The notes below the pieces were generated by a model that saw nothing but the letters and a program-made list of their open reading frames with translations, was not told the origin of the DNA and ran no database searches. Positions 1 to 11,714 of a stretch of 40,337 bases of DNA are shown here, piece by piece. Positions within the stretch are counted from its first letter, which is position 1; every line of letters begins with the position of its first letter. Made by a program: the position numbers and the translations under genes. This stretch comes from Syntrophorhabdales bacterium. GTDB lineage: Bacteria > Desulfobacterota > Syntrophorhabdia > Syntrophorhabdales > Syntrophorhabdaceae. The stretch is from the NCBI GenBank assembly GCA_018052995.1, contig JAGPMK010000007.1, positions 1-40,337 of the forward strand, in the 5' to 3' direction.

Positions 1-66
1 GAAAAAATAGCCACCATATCCCTTGTTCACATGAAAAATTACCATTGATGGATTTTTTAATAGTTC

Positions 67-624
67 TTATTTTACAAGCTGAAGGATAGCTTTAAACTCC
101 TCTGTCCCTGCCTTTTGGAGTATTTCATATATAAACATCTCTGTGGATGATATTATAGCCCCTGCCTCCCGCATCCTCTCTATGGCTATTTTTTTGTTTT
201 CCCTTGTCCTTGATGAGATAGCATCCTCTATAATATGGATATTATAATCTGATAGGCCACTGAGGGCTGTCTGGATAACACATATATGCGCCTCAACCCC
301 TGTTAAAATAAGTGTTTTTTTATCTGAGGCACGGATCTGTTCAGAGAAGGCATGGTTATAAAAACAGTTAAAATGCGCCTTGGGGACAGGGATTAAACCG
401 CAGAGCTCACCTTTTAAGTCTGCAATGGTGGCACCGAGCTTTTCCTGTTCAGTGGTCACAACAGGTAAACCCACAATCTTTGAAAACCTGGCAAGTTTTA
501 TGATGTTTTCTTGAACTCTCTCCCTGTCTGCGATAACAGGCATCAGGCGTTCCTGTATATCTATGATGACAATAAGGCAGTCTTCCCTATCTATAAGATT
601 TTTTGAAAAGGCATTTTTGCCCAC
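67..624 (-). CDS. Isochorismatase-family cysteine hydrolase
   Basis: 185-residue protein of the isochorismatase-like cysteine hydrolase fold. The family triad is visible: Asp22 in the I-D-I-Q-E motif, Lys82 and the nucleophile Cys115 in the G-V-E-A-H-I-C-V segment. Members hydrolyse amides or vinyl ethers (nicotinamide, isochorismate, carbamoyl compounds). The substrate cannot be read from the sequence, and nothing nearby points to siderophore or NAD synthesis. The start is GTG (622-624), preceded by AGAGG with a 6-nt spacer; no in-frame ATG lies near. It follows the flavodoxin gene by 21 bp on the same strand, so the two are probably co-transcribed. The length is normal for a single-domain member. 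Confidence 0.85.
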   Translation of the reverse strand: MGKNAFSKNLIDREDCLIVIIDIQERLMPVIADRERVQENIIKLARFSKIVGLPVVTTEQEKLGATIADLKGELCGLIPVPKAHFNCFYNHAFSEQIRASDKKTLILTGVEAHICVIQTALSGLSDYNIHIIEDAISSRTRENKKIAIERMREAGAIISSTEMFIYEILQKAGTEEFKAILQLVK

Positions 625-645
625 AGGGAACCTCTTTGTTGATTT

Positions 646-1128
646 TTATCTTTTTAATCTTTTTACCAGGCTTGCAACCCTGCTGCCAAGTTTTATAGCA
701 TTGGCGATGGCCCCTTCATCAGGGGCACCGGTGCATGCCACCCCATAATGTCCTGTTGCATCTAAGGGATCCCCCACTATTATCATGCCGTAGATTAAAA
801 AGGCCTGGATTATTGAAAGCATGGTCGTCTCCTTGCCACCTGACAGGTCACCAGAGGTGGCAAAGGCAGCACCAACCTTATCTGCCATCTTCTTCCTTAT
901 GACTACAAATTTATCAAAAATCTCCTTGAGTTCAGCTGCCATTGTTCCAAAATAGACTGGTGAACCAGCAATAATCCCATCAGAAGCAAGAAAATCCTCT
1001 TTAGTGACCTCTTTTGTGGACTTTATTAAGCAATTTACATCATCTACAGCCTCCACACCCTTTGCTATTGCCTCAGCAAGTTTTTTAGTATTGCCACTTC
1101 TTGAGTAATACATTACAAGGACCTGCAT
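646..1128 (-). CDS. Flavodoxin / WrbA-like flavoprotein
   Basis: 160-residue cytosolic protein with the flavodoxin fold. The N-terminal phosphate-binding loop Y-Y-S-R-S-G-N-T-K (about residues 7-15) binds FMN. The second flavin contact A-G-S-P-V-Y-F-G-T-M (about 54-63) is typical of WrbA-like NAD(P)H:quinone reductases and of multimeric flavodoxin-like proteins. The role is likely electron transfer or quinone reduction, but the partner is unknown. The ATG is preceded by AAGGGAGG, a strong ribosome-binding site. The gene sits directly upstream of the isochorismatase-type hydrolase, and the upstream exported-protein gene is on the same strand. Confidence 0.85.
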   Translation of the reverse strand: MQVLVMYYSRSGNTKKLAEAIAKGVEAVDDVNCLIKSTKEVTKEDFLASDGIIAGSPVYFGTMAAELKEIFDKFVVIRKKMADKVGAAFATSGDLSGGKETTMLSIIQAFLIYGMIIVGDPLDATGHYGVACTGAPDEGAIANAIKLGSRVASLVKRLKR

Positions 1129-1208
1129 AAAGCCTCCCTTTTTATTTTTAATTAATCTTTAAGCCCGATTGAAGTCATAACGAGGAAGCCCTCCCCGTAG
1201 ACCTCGTC

Positions 1209-1649
1209 TCAGGATATATCATGCTTTGATATAAGAGTCACAATGACTTTTTTACCAATCCAATAGTACTGCTCTAATTCTTTGACTATCTCTTTTCCCA
1301 TGCCAAACTCTTTAAAACAATATTTCTTCAATTTTATAAAATTATATAGGTCTTTAACCTTAAGGGAAACAGAGACAAACCTCTCTTTATAGAACTCGTA
1401 TTCTATCTTATCGATTTCAGCACCACCAAAAGATCTCATGTCATTATCCATCTTGTATACCTTTATGTCACCAATGACCCCTTTACTGTAAATATATTTT
1501 AGATTTTTAAGTTTGCTTATGTGTGTTCCCCACTTAATCTCCTTAAAACCGTCTGGTTCATTGGTAAAGGCAAAACCCTGACTATAAAAAAGAAGTGTTG
1601 TTACCAACATTAGAAAATTTGCCAATACGCAACTTTTTTTGTTGATCAT
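1209..1649 (-). CDS. Exported small protein, frame closed early by an in-frame TGA
   Basis: 146-residue protein with an N-terminal signal peptide: Lys residues at 4-5, a hydrophobic core around residues 8-27, and probable cleavage after the A-F-A region. The mature part has a G-F-K-E-I-K-W-G-T motif followed by S-K-L, seen in many small periplasmic proteobacterial proteins of unknown function. The stop is TGA at 1209-1211. The same frame continues for 18 more codons to a TAA at 1152-1154 and encodes a plausible end (Y-G-E-G-F-L-V-M-T-S), so the family C-terminus appears to be cut off by a nonsense codon. The ATG overlaps the hpt stop (ATGA), which argues for co-transcription with hpt. Function unknown. 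Confidence 0.65.
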   Translation of the reverse strand: MINKKSCVLANFLMLVTTLLFYSQGFAFTNEPDGFKEIKWGTHISKLKNLKYIYSKGVIGDIKVYKMDNDMRSFGGAEIDKIEYEFYKERFVSVSLKVKDLYNFIKLKKYCFKEFGMGKEIVKELEQYYWIGKKVIVTLISKHDIS

Positions 1650-2164
1650 TTTTTACCCTCAACAATAAAAATATCATTTAGATTTCTATAATGCTCTGCA
1701 TAATCTATTCCGTATCCAACAATAAAAAAGTCATCTATCTCATGTCCCATGTAGTCAGCCTCAATCTGAACCTGTCTCTTTGCCTTTTTATCAAGGAGGA
1801 CGCATATCTTTAATGAGGCAGGCCCTCTTTGAAGTAGCATCTCTTTTATATATTTTAATGTGATACCCGAATCAATTATATCGTCAACTATTATGACATG
1901 CCTGCCCTTTATATCCTCTTCCAGGTCTTTTGTTATATGCACATCACCGCACGACACCATATTGTTTCCATATGAGGATGCCCTGATAAAATCTACCCTT
2001 GTAGGATTGTCTATGTGTCTTATAAGGTCAGCGGTGAACATGAACGCACCCTTTAGAAGGCATACAAAGAGGATCTCCTTATCCCTATAATCTTTTTCTA
2101 TCTCATAGGCAAGACGTTTTACCGTGGTCTCGATGTCTTTTCTGTCAATGTATTTTTTTAGCAT
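1646..2164 (-). CDS. hpt: Hypoxanthine phosphoribosyltransferase
   Basis: 172-residue purine salvage enzyme converting hypoxanthine (and usually guanine) plus PRPP to IMP or GMP in the cytosol. The PRPP-binding signature V-I-I-V-D-D-I-I-D-S-G lies at residues 90-100. Other family segments are L-L-K-G-A-F near 37-42 and D-F-I-R-A-S-S-Y-G near 58-66. Length is normal for the bacterial enzyme. Its ATG begins 8 bp after the stop of the MBL-fold gene and its stop overlaps the next start, so it is an internal operon gene. I see no good Shine-Dalgarno sequence, suggesting translational coupling. Confidence 0.95.
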   Translation of the reverse strand: MLKKYIDRKDIETTVKRLAYEIEKDYRDKEILFVCLLKGAFMFTADLIRHIDNPTRVDFIRASSYGNNMVSCGDVHITKDLEEDIKGRHVIIVDDIIDSGITLKYIKEMLLQRGPASLKICVLLDKKAKRQVQIEADYMGHEIDDFFIVGYGIDYAEHYRNLNDIFIVEGKK

Positions 2165-2172
2165 AGGGGTCT

Positions 2173-2829
2173 TTACAGGGCGTATTTGAGAACAATAATC
2201 TCCGGTTCCCTTGGAAAATCCGCTTTTTTATATACAACATCAGAAGACCCTGCAAATTTTACATTCTTCTTGCCTTTTGTGAACTCCTCCACAGGCGATA
2301 TGGGGAAGTTGCATTTCTCTGTTTTAAAATGCATAGGGATGGTTACATATGGTTTTAAATCCTCCATTACCTTTGTTGCCTCTTTTGGATCAATTGTGTA
2401 GAATCCGCCAACAGGGATAAGGATAATGTCCACATGACCTATGTCTTTTATGACATCAGATGACAGTGTATGGCCTAAATCGCCCAAATGGGCAATCCTT
2501 ATGCCATCTATATCTAATACAAAAATCAAATTTTCACCCCTTTCCCTACCCTTTGAGGGATCATGATAGGTGGGGATTGCCTTTATGGATACGCCCTGCA
2601 CATCATAAACCCCCTTTTTATTGATAAATGTATACCTACCTTTTATATCACTTGTATAGTTGTGGTCATCGTGGTCATGACTTGATAAAACAATATCTGC
2701 CTCGTCCTGGATCCTTCCATATGATAATGCACCGCCAAAGGAACCTGACTGGTAGGGGTCAATAATTATTCTTACCCCATTTTCTGACTCGAGTTTAAAG
2801 GCTGCGTGGCCATACCATCTGATTTTCAT
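2173..2829 (-). CDS. MBL-fold metal-dependent hydrolase (UPF0173 / UlaG-like)
   Basis: 218-residue metallo-beta-lactamase-fold protein. It starts with the M-K-I-R-W-Y-G-H-A-A-F motif typical of UPF0173 and UlaG-like hydrolases. The metal site H-D-H-D-D-H is at residues 51-56 and the second metal ligand region H-L-G-D-L-G-H at 114-120. Substrate unknown; relatives include lactonases and lipid hydrolases. The ATG is preceded by AGGAGGT, a strong ribosome-binding site. It is the first gene of a leftward operon that continues into hpt, with a good promoter at 2858-2887. Confidence 0.85.
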   Translation of the reverse strand: MKIRWYGHAAFKLESENGVRIIIDPYQSGSFGGALSYGRIQDEADIVLSSHDHDDHNYTSDIKGRYTFINKKGVYDVQGVSIKAIPTYHDPSKGRERGENLIFVLDIDGIRIAHLGDLGHTLSSDVIKDIGHVDIILIPVGGFYTIDPKEATKVMEDLKPYVTIPMHFKTEKCNFPISPVEEFTKGKKNVKFAGSSDVVYKKADFPREPEIIVLKYAL

Positions 2830-2857
2830 TGTTACACCTCCTGTTATGTAATATCTG

Positions 2858-2887
2858 ATAATACAATTTTAGTTTTTCATGTGTCAA
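2858..2887 (-). promoter_or_regulatory. Sigma-70-type promoter for the MBL-hpt operon
   Basis: On the minus strand, TTGACA (2882-2887) and TATTAT (2858-2863) are separated by 18 nt, 29 nt upstream of the ATG and next to its AGGAGGT ribosome-binding site. The -35 is a perfect consensus match and the -10 matches five of six. The palindrome at 2897-2914 lies immediately upstream. Confidence 0.6.
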
Positions 2888-2896
2888 GACCTCTGT

Positions 2897-2914
2897 AGAA
2901 TAACGCGTTATTCT
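2897..2914. promoter_or_regulatory. 18-nt perfect palindrome, candidate operator
   Basis: AGAATAACGCGTTATTCT is its own reverse complement. It lies in the 139-bp divergent gap between the MBL gene and the aminotransferase gene, 9 bp upstream of the leftward -35 box. Perfect dyads of this size in divergent promoter regions are commonly dimeric repressor or activator sites. No regulator gene adjoins it, so the binding protein is unknown. Confidence 0.4.
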
Positions 2915-2968
2915 TGTGCAATTAAAAAATATTGACTGCAAACAATGTAAATGTTAGTTTCATCTATT

Positions 2969-4153
2969 ATGGAAGAATTTTATAGAATCTCAAGGCTACC
3001 GCCTTATGGTTTAGGTATAGTAAGGGACCTCCTAATAGAGGCAAGAAAAAGAGGTGAGGATATAATAGACCTTGGCATGGGTAATCCAGACATGCCAACA
3101 CCAAAATATATTGTATCCAAGCTTATTGAGGCAGCGAGAAATCCCAGAAACCACAGGTATTCAGTAACAAGAGGGATATACAAACTCAGGGTTGCCATAT
3201 CAAACTGGTATAGGCGAAGATACAATGTGGATGTAGACCCTGAAGGCGAGATTACCGTATGCATGGGGGTCAAAGAGGGGATCGGGCATCTTGTCTTGGC
3301 TACAATTGCAAGGGGTGAGGTTGTTTTTGTCCCTGATCCAGCCTACCCGATACACCTTTATTCTGTTGTTATTGCTGGTGGTGACCTAAGGACAATACCT
3401 ATTATGCCGAAAGAGGAGTTTTTTGACAGGCTGAATATTGCTATAAAGACAACCTGGCCCATGCCAAAGATGCTAATAGTGAGTTTTCCCAATAACCCCA
3501 CAACAGAGGTGGTGGATATTGAATTTTTTAAAAAACTTGTGGACTTTGCAAAGGAACATAATCTCATGGTCATCCATGACCTTGCCTATGCAGATATAGT
3601 CTTTGATGGTTATAAGGCACCGAGTCTCCTTCAGGTGCCTGGGGCAAAGGACGTAGGTGTGGAGTTTTATTCCCTTTCAAAGAGCTATAATATGCCAGGC
3701 TGGAGGGTTGGATTTGCTGCAGGTAACAGGAGGATGATAGCTGCCCTTACCAGGATAAAGAGCTATTTTGATTATGGTGTGTTTCAGCCCATCCAGATTG
3801 CATCTATCATTGCCCTTAATGAAGGGGATAGAGACGTTGAGGAGATTGTGGAAAAATATAGGAGGAGAAGGGATGTCCTCTGTGAAGGCCTTACAAGATA
3901 CGGCTGGAAGATAGATAAGCCAAAGGCAACCATGTTTGTCTGGGCAAAGATACCTGATGAATTCTCTGCCATGGGCTCAATGGAGTTTTCTAAGCTACTT
4001 CTCAGCGAGGCAAAGGTTGCAACCTCACCAGGTATAGGCTTTGGTGAATATGGAGAGGGCTATATAAGATTTGCCCTTATCGAGAACGAACACAGAACGA
4101 GACAGGCAGTTAAAGGCATAAGAAACCTTCTGTATTCTTCAAGAAAAAAATGA
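2969..4153 (+). CDS. alaC: Alanine/aspartate-type PLP aminotransferase (AlaC-like)
   Basis: Class I/II aminotransferase, 394 residues from this start. The pyridoxal phosphate lysine is in [12 protein letters not shown] (Lys238). N-P-D-M-P-T-P near the N-terminus and the P-N-N-P-T motif are also present. The opening [13 protein letters not shown] matches the usual start of AlaC-type alanine aminotransferases, so I prefer ATG 2969. An in-frame ATG at 2951 would add six residues, and neither has a clear Shine-Dalgarno sequence. A TTGACT at 2932-2937 sits very close to the start. The stop overlaps the hom start (ATGA), which ties it to threonine/methionine synthesis. The substrate is likely glutamate/pyruvate, but an aspartate-family substrate is possible. 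Confidence 0.8.
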   Translation: MEEFYRISRLPPYGLGIVRDLLIEARKRGEDIIDLGMGNPDMPTPKYIVSKLIEAARNPRNHRYSVTRGIYKLRVAISNWYRRRYNVDVDPEGEITVCMGVKEGIGHLVLATIARGEVVFVPDPAYPIHLYSVVIAGGDLRTIPIMPKEEFFDRLNIAIKTTWPMPKMLIVSFPNNPTTEVVDIEFFKKLVDFAKEHNLMVIHDLAYADIVFDGYKAPSLLQVPGAKDVGVEFYSLSKSYNMPGWRVGFAAGNRRMIAALTRIKSYFDYGVFQPIQIASIIALNEGDRDVEEIVEKYRRRRDVLCEGLTRYGWKIDKPKATMFVWAKIPDEFSAMGSMEFSKLLLSEAKVATSPGIGFGEYGEGYIRFALIENEHRTRQAVKGIRNLLYSSRKK

Positions 4154-5445
4154 TAAAAGTTGGCATTATTGGTTTAGGGACAGTGGGGGCTGGCACATAC
4201 AGGATACTGAAAGAGCATCATGGTCTTATCAAATCAAAGACAGGGCTTGATATAAAGGTGGCCAGGGCAGCTGATATCGATCCAAATAAATCAATTACCA
4301 TGGGCCTGCAAAAGGGCATATTTACCAACGATGCCCTTGATATTATTAACGACGAAAAGATTGACATTGTTATTGAGCTTATCGGTGGGACCACCGCAGC
4401 ATATGACTATATAATAAAATCCATTAAAAACAGAAAGGGTGTGATAACAGCAAATAAATCCTTGCTTGCCCAGAGAGGTAGGGAGATATTCAGGCTTGCC
4501 CAGACATATGGCGCCCCTATTGGTTTTGAGGCATCGGTTTGCGGTGGCATACCTGTTATAAGGGCTATTAAGGAGGGGCTTATTGCAAACAAGATAACAG
4601 GTATTATGGGTATATTGAACGGGACAAGTAACTATATAATGACCAAGATGACAGAGGAGGGCAAACCATTTGCTGAGGCACTAAAGGATGCCCAGAGGCT
4701 TGGTTATGCAGAGCAGGATCCAACCTTTGATGTAGAGGGCATAGATGCTGCCCATAAACTGTGCATACTCATAGGCCTCGCCTTTGGTTGTTGTGTTGAT
4801 ATGAAGGATATTACCACAAGGGGCATAACAAGGATAGAGCCTGTTGACATAGAGCTTGCAAGGGAATTTGGATACAGGATAAAACTCCTTGCCATTGCAA
4901 GGCATGATAGAGATGGATTGGAGGCAAGGGTTGAGCCTGCCATGATACCGGTTGCACATCCTATAAGCAGTGTCGCTGATGTCTTTAATGCTGTATATAT
5001 TATTGGAGATAGGGTTGGCCCTAACATGTTCTATGGAAAGGGCGCAGGTTCTGAACCCACAGGTAGCGCAGTAGTGAGTGATATAGTAGATATAGCCCGC
5101 ATTATTAAATCAAAAAATGCAATAGCAGGCTTTTTAGGGGTAAATCTTAACAAGAGAATAAGGATTAAAAAGAGTGATGAGGTATGCGTGCCTTTTTACC
5201 TAAGATTTACCGCAAAGGACATGCCAGGGGTGCTCTCAAAGATATCTGGTGTCCTTGCAAGATATATGATAAGCATCTCTACGGTCATTCAGAAGGGCAG
5301 GCAGGAGAATGGCTATGTCCCTATTGTTATGCTAACCCATGAGGCAATCGAGGGGGATATAAAAAAGGCGATGGCAGAGATTGATAAATTGCCTTTTATA
5401 AAGGGTGAGAGCATCCATATCAGAATAGAAGAGGACCTGGGTTGA
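4150..5445 (+). CDS. hom: Homoserine dehydrogenase with C-terminal ACT domain
   Basis: 431-residue enzyme reducing aspartate semialdehyde to homoserine, the branch point to threonine and methionine. The NAD(P)-binding G-L-G-T-V-G is at residues 8-13. The catalytic and substrate domain carries N-G-T-S-N-Y and E-A-D-P-T-F-like segments (here E-Q-D-P-T-F). The region from about 350 to 431 is an ACT domain, the usual site of threonine feedback. Length is typical of the monofunctional bacterial form. It is coupled by ATGA overlap to the upstream aminotransferase, and the phosphoglycerate-mutase-like gene starts 1 bp after its stop. Confidence 0.95.
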   Translation: MIKVGIIGLGTVGAGTYRILKEHHGLIKSKTGLDIKVARAADIDPNKSITMGLQKGIFTNDALDIINDEKIDIVIELIGGTTAAYDYIIKSIKNRKGVITANKSLLAQRGREIFRLAQTYGAPIGFEASVCGGIPVIRAIKEGLIANKITGIMGILNGTSNYIMTKMTEEGKPFAEALKDAQRLGYAEQDPTFDVEGIDAAHKLCILIGLAFGCCVDMKDITTRGITRIEPVDIELAREFGYRIKLLAIARHDRDGLEARVEPAMIPVAHPISSVADVFNAVYIIGDRVGPNMFYGKGAGSEPTGSAVVSDIVDIARIIKSKNAIAGFLGVNLNKRIRIKKSDEVCVPFYLRFTAKDMPGVLSKISGVLARYMISISTVIQKGRQENGYVPIVMLTHEAIEGDIKKAMAEIDKLPFIKGESIHIRIEEDLG

Positions 5446-5446
5446 T

Positions 5447-9084
<3,638 letters not shown>

Positions 9085-9088
<4 letters not shown>

Positions 9089-10053
9089 AGAACACCATTG
9101 AGATAGCAAAGGATGTATTAAAAAAAGAGGCCTACGCAATCCTTAAGATAATAGATGAGATAGATGAGGACTTTAACAGGGTTATCGATACCCTCTATGC
9201 CTGTTCAGGTAGGGTTGTCTTTATAGGTGCTGGAAAGTCAGGGCTCATATGCAAGAAGATCTCCTCCACATTATCTAGCATAGGCACCCCGTCAATGTTT
9301 TTGCACCCTGCAGATTCGCTTCATGGTGATATAGGCATGCTCCAGAGGGATGATGTAGTGGTTATTGTGAGCAACAGCGGAGAGACAGATGAGATAATAA
9401 AGATGTTGCCATGGATTAAGAGAATGGGGCTACCTACTATTGTAATTACAGGAAAAAGGGATTCAACAATAGCTGAAAATGCTGACATCGTCCTATGTGT
9501 AAGCGTCGAGGAGGCATGTCCATATAATACGGTCCCCACATCAAGCACCACGGCAACATTAGCGCTTGGTGATGCTATAGCTATAGCGCTTATGGAGAAA
9601 AAGGATTTTAGGCTTGAAGATTTTGCCTACCTTCATCCCGGTGGGGCAATAGGCAGAAGATTGCTTCTTAAGGTTGAGGACCTTATGCACACAGGCAACG
9701 AGATACCAAGGGTATATGAGGATATGCCCATGAAGTATGTGATATTCGAGATAACATCAAAGAGGCTTGGTGTTGCAGGGGTATTTAATAGGGCTGAAGA
9801 GCTTATCGGGGTTATAACAGATGGGGATCTGCGAAGGGCAATAGAGAGATTCGACAACATTATGTCAAAGAAGGCAGAAGAGCTTATGACAAGAAATCCC
9901 AAGACCATAAAAAGGGATAGCCTTGCAGTGCAGGCATTAAAAAGGATGGAGGATTTTTCTATTACATCGCTTTTTGTAATGGAAGGCAATGAACAGAAAT
10001 GTCCTGTAGGCATAATACATATCCATGACCTTCTAAGGGCAAAGATTGCATAG
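9085..10053 (+). CDS. kdsD: Arabinose-5-phosphate isomerase
   Basis: 322-residue KpsF/KdsD-family protein supplying arabinose-5-phosphate to kdsA. It has an N-terminal SIS domain with G-A-G-K-S-G-L and S-N-S-G-E-T-D-E (residues roughly 40-180). Two C-terminal CBS domains follow, the second starting near L-M-T-R-N-P. The GTG start overlaps the kdsA stop (GTGA), so the two are translationally coupled. In many relatives kdsC (Kdo-8-P phosphatase) follows; here the next gene is lptC, so the phosphatase must lie elsewhere or be replaced. Confidence 0.93.
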
Positions 10054-10059
10054 GAATGG

Positions 10060-10974
10060 ATGAAAGACAGAAAGATTATCGTATATACCTCACTATGTTT
10101 AATAATATTCTTGTCACTGATAGCATTCTATTTTTTTTTGAGAAAGCCTGCTAAAATCCACATACCAAAATCAATCCAAGAAAAACAGGTTATAATCTTT
10201 AAGGATGTAAAATATTCAGGGGAAAAAAAAGGCGTTGTTGATTGGGAGATAAACGCAGAGACGGCAAGGAATTTTTTAGACAGACCTATTGTGGAGATAG
10301 AGGGCATAGACGGAAAATATAAACCAAAGCCCGATGTTGTTGTATATTTTACTGGGAAAAAAGGTATAATAAACACAGAGGAGGAGAAAGGAACCGTAGA
10401 GGAGGTGGTTATTGATTATAAAAAGGAATATAATCTCAGTAGCAGCTATATGGATTTTGATTTTAAAAACGGCATAACATTTACAGACGCCCCTATTGAG
10501 ATAAGGGGGGAAAGGCTCACAATGAAGGGCATAGGGTTACTGGCTAAAACAAAAGACGAGACCATAACAATAAAAAAGGATGTATCTGGAGTTGTAGTAA
10601 CAGAGAGGGGCCGATATACGTTTGAATCAGATACATTTCAATATATGCTTAAGGAAAACCTCTTCGTATTGAATGGAAGGGTTGCGATGAAGGGTGATGC
10701 CATAAATCTATTCTGTAATAGGGTCGCTATCAAGATTATGGAGGATCAGATAGAGATGGCCGAGGCAACAGGGAAGGTAAGGTTAACATCTGAAAGGGGT
10801 ATTGCCCATGGTGAAAAGGCAATTTATAATTTCAAGGACGATGCCATATGGCTTACTGGTTCTCCAAGACTTATAAAGGATAATATGGAGATGCGTGGGA
10901 ACTCAATAACATACGAGATGAAAACAGGTAGATTTAATGTTGATATGCCCAAGGTCAGGATAAAAAGACAATGA
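10060..10974 (+). CDS. LptC-LptA fusion, LPS transport bridge protein
   Basis: 304 residues with one N-terminal membrane anchor (about 7-28). Residues about 45-183 fit the LptC beta-jellyroll: a W-E-I-N-A-E-T-A strand, then alternating short strands ending near K-K-D-V-S-G-V-V. Residues about 185-304 match the OstA/LptA unit: L-N-G-R-V-A-M-K-G, E-A-T-G-K-V-R, A-H-G-E-K-A-I-Y-N, W-L-T-G-S-P and M-R-G-N-S-I-T-Y. LptC alone is usually about 190 residues and LptA is usually a separate periplasmic gene before lptB; no separate lptA is here. I infer one anchored protein doing both jobs. It starts 6 bp after kdsD and overlaps lptB (ATGA). Confidence 0.75.
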   Translation: MKDRKIIVYTSLCLIIFLSLIAFYFFLRKPAKIHIPKSIQEKQVIIFKDVKYSGEKKGVVDWEINAETARNFLDRPIVEIEGIDGKYKPKPDVVVYFTGKKGIINTEEEKGTVEEVVIDYKKEYNLSSSYMDFDFKNGITFTDAPIEIRGERLTMKGIGLLAKTKDETITIKKDVSGVVVTERGRYTFESDTFQYMLKENLFVLNGRVAMKGDAINLFCNRVAIKIMEDQIEMAEATGKVRLTSERGIAHGEKAIYNFKDDAIWLTGSPRLIKDNMEMRGNSITYEMKTGRFNVDMPKVRIKRQ

Positions 10975-11714
10975 AGAATAGCTCAAGGCTCTCTGCGGAA
11001 CATTTATCCAAATCCTATGGCGTCAGAAAGGTAGTGGATGATGTGAGTATATCCATTAATACAGGGGAGATAGTAGGTCTTTTTGGGCCTAATGGTGCAG
11101 GCAAAACAACAACATTCTATATGATTATTGGTTTTATAAAGCCTGATAAGGGTATTATAACCCTTGATTCAGAGGATATAACCGGATTGCCTATGTTTTT
11201 AAGGGCAAGAAAGGGGATTACATACCTCCCCCAGGAGCCATCTGTCTTTAAAAAGATGAGCGTTGAGGATAATCTGAGGTCCATCCTTGAATTTCAGAGG
11301 GACGATGGTTTAAATATCGATCATAAGGTTATGGGGCTATTAGAGTCATTTAAGCTGGATCATCTGGCAAGGAATATGGCCGATTCTCTGTCTGGTGGAG
11401 AGAGAAGAAGGCTTGAGATTGCAAGGGCATTGATGATAGCGCCGAGATTTATGCTTCTTGATGAGCCTTTTTCTGGTATTGACCCCATTTCCATCTCAGA
11501 CCTTAAAAAGATTATCCTGGGTCTGCAGAAAAGGGGCATAGGTATATTGTTGTCTGACCACAATGTAAGGGATTCCCTTCCGTTATGTGACAGAGCTTAT
11601 ATAGTCAACAATGGAAGGGTGCTTCTTGAGGGCACCCCTGAGGTGGTTTCAAGGGATAAGATAGTAAGAGAGGTCTATCTTGGGGAGGAGTTTTATTTAG
11701 ATGTTGGAGCTTAA
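10971..11714 (+). CDS. lptB: LPS export ABC transporter ATPase
   Basis: 247 residues; cytosolic ATPase driving LPS extraction with LptF/LptG. Visible motifs are Walker A G-P-N-G-A-G-K-T-T, Q-loop Y-L-P-Q-E-P, signature L-S-G-G-E-R-R-R, Walker B F-M-L-L-D-E-P-F and the switch His in L-S-D-H-N. L-P-Q-E-P-S-V-F-K is characteristic of LptB. It sits between the LptC-LptA gene and rpoN, as in many proteobacteria. The reading frame overlaps the rpoN start by 14 bp. Confidence 0.96.
   Translation: MKNSSRLSAEHLSKSYGVRKVVDDVSISINTGEIVGLFGPNGAGKTTTFYMIIGFIKPDKGIITLDSEDITGLPMFLRARKGITYLPQEPSVFKKMSVEDNLRSILEFQRDDGLNIDHKVMGLLESFKLDHLARNMADSLSGGERRRLEIARALMIAPRFMLLDEPFSGIDPISISDLKKIILGLQKRGIGILLSDHNVRDSLPLCDRAYIVNNGRVLLEGTPEVVSRDKIVREVYLGEEFYLDVGA

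Noticed and set aside
1-45. Minus-strand open frame from ATG 45 running off the left edge
   Set aside because: Only 15 codons are visible, with no ribosome-binding site; nothing supports a gene.
41-60. Shared words ACCATTGATGG...TTTT at 41 and near 35103
   Set aside because: Only 11 identical bases in AT-rich spacer; a chance match is likely and no flanking similarity extends it.
1180-1211. Selenocysteine insertion at the TGA of the exported protein
   Set aside because: A stem follows the TGA, but stem length, loop and spacing are not those of known bacterial elements, and the protein is not a known redox family; a nonsense mutation is simpler.
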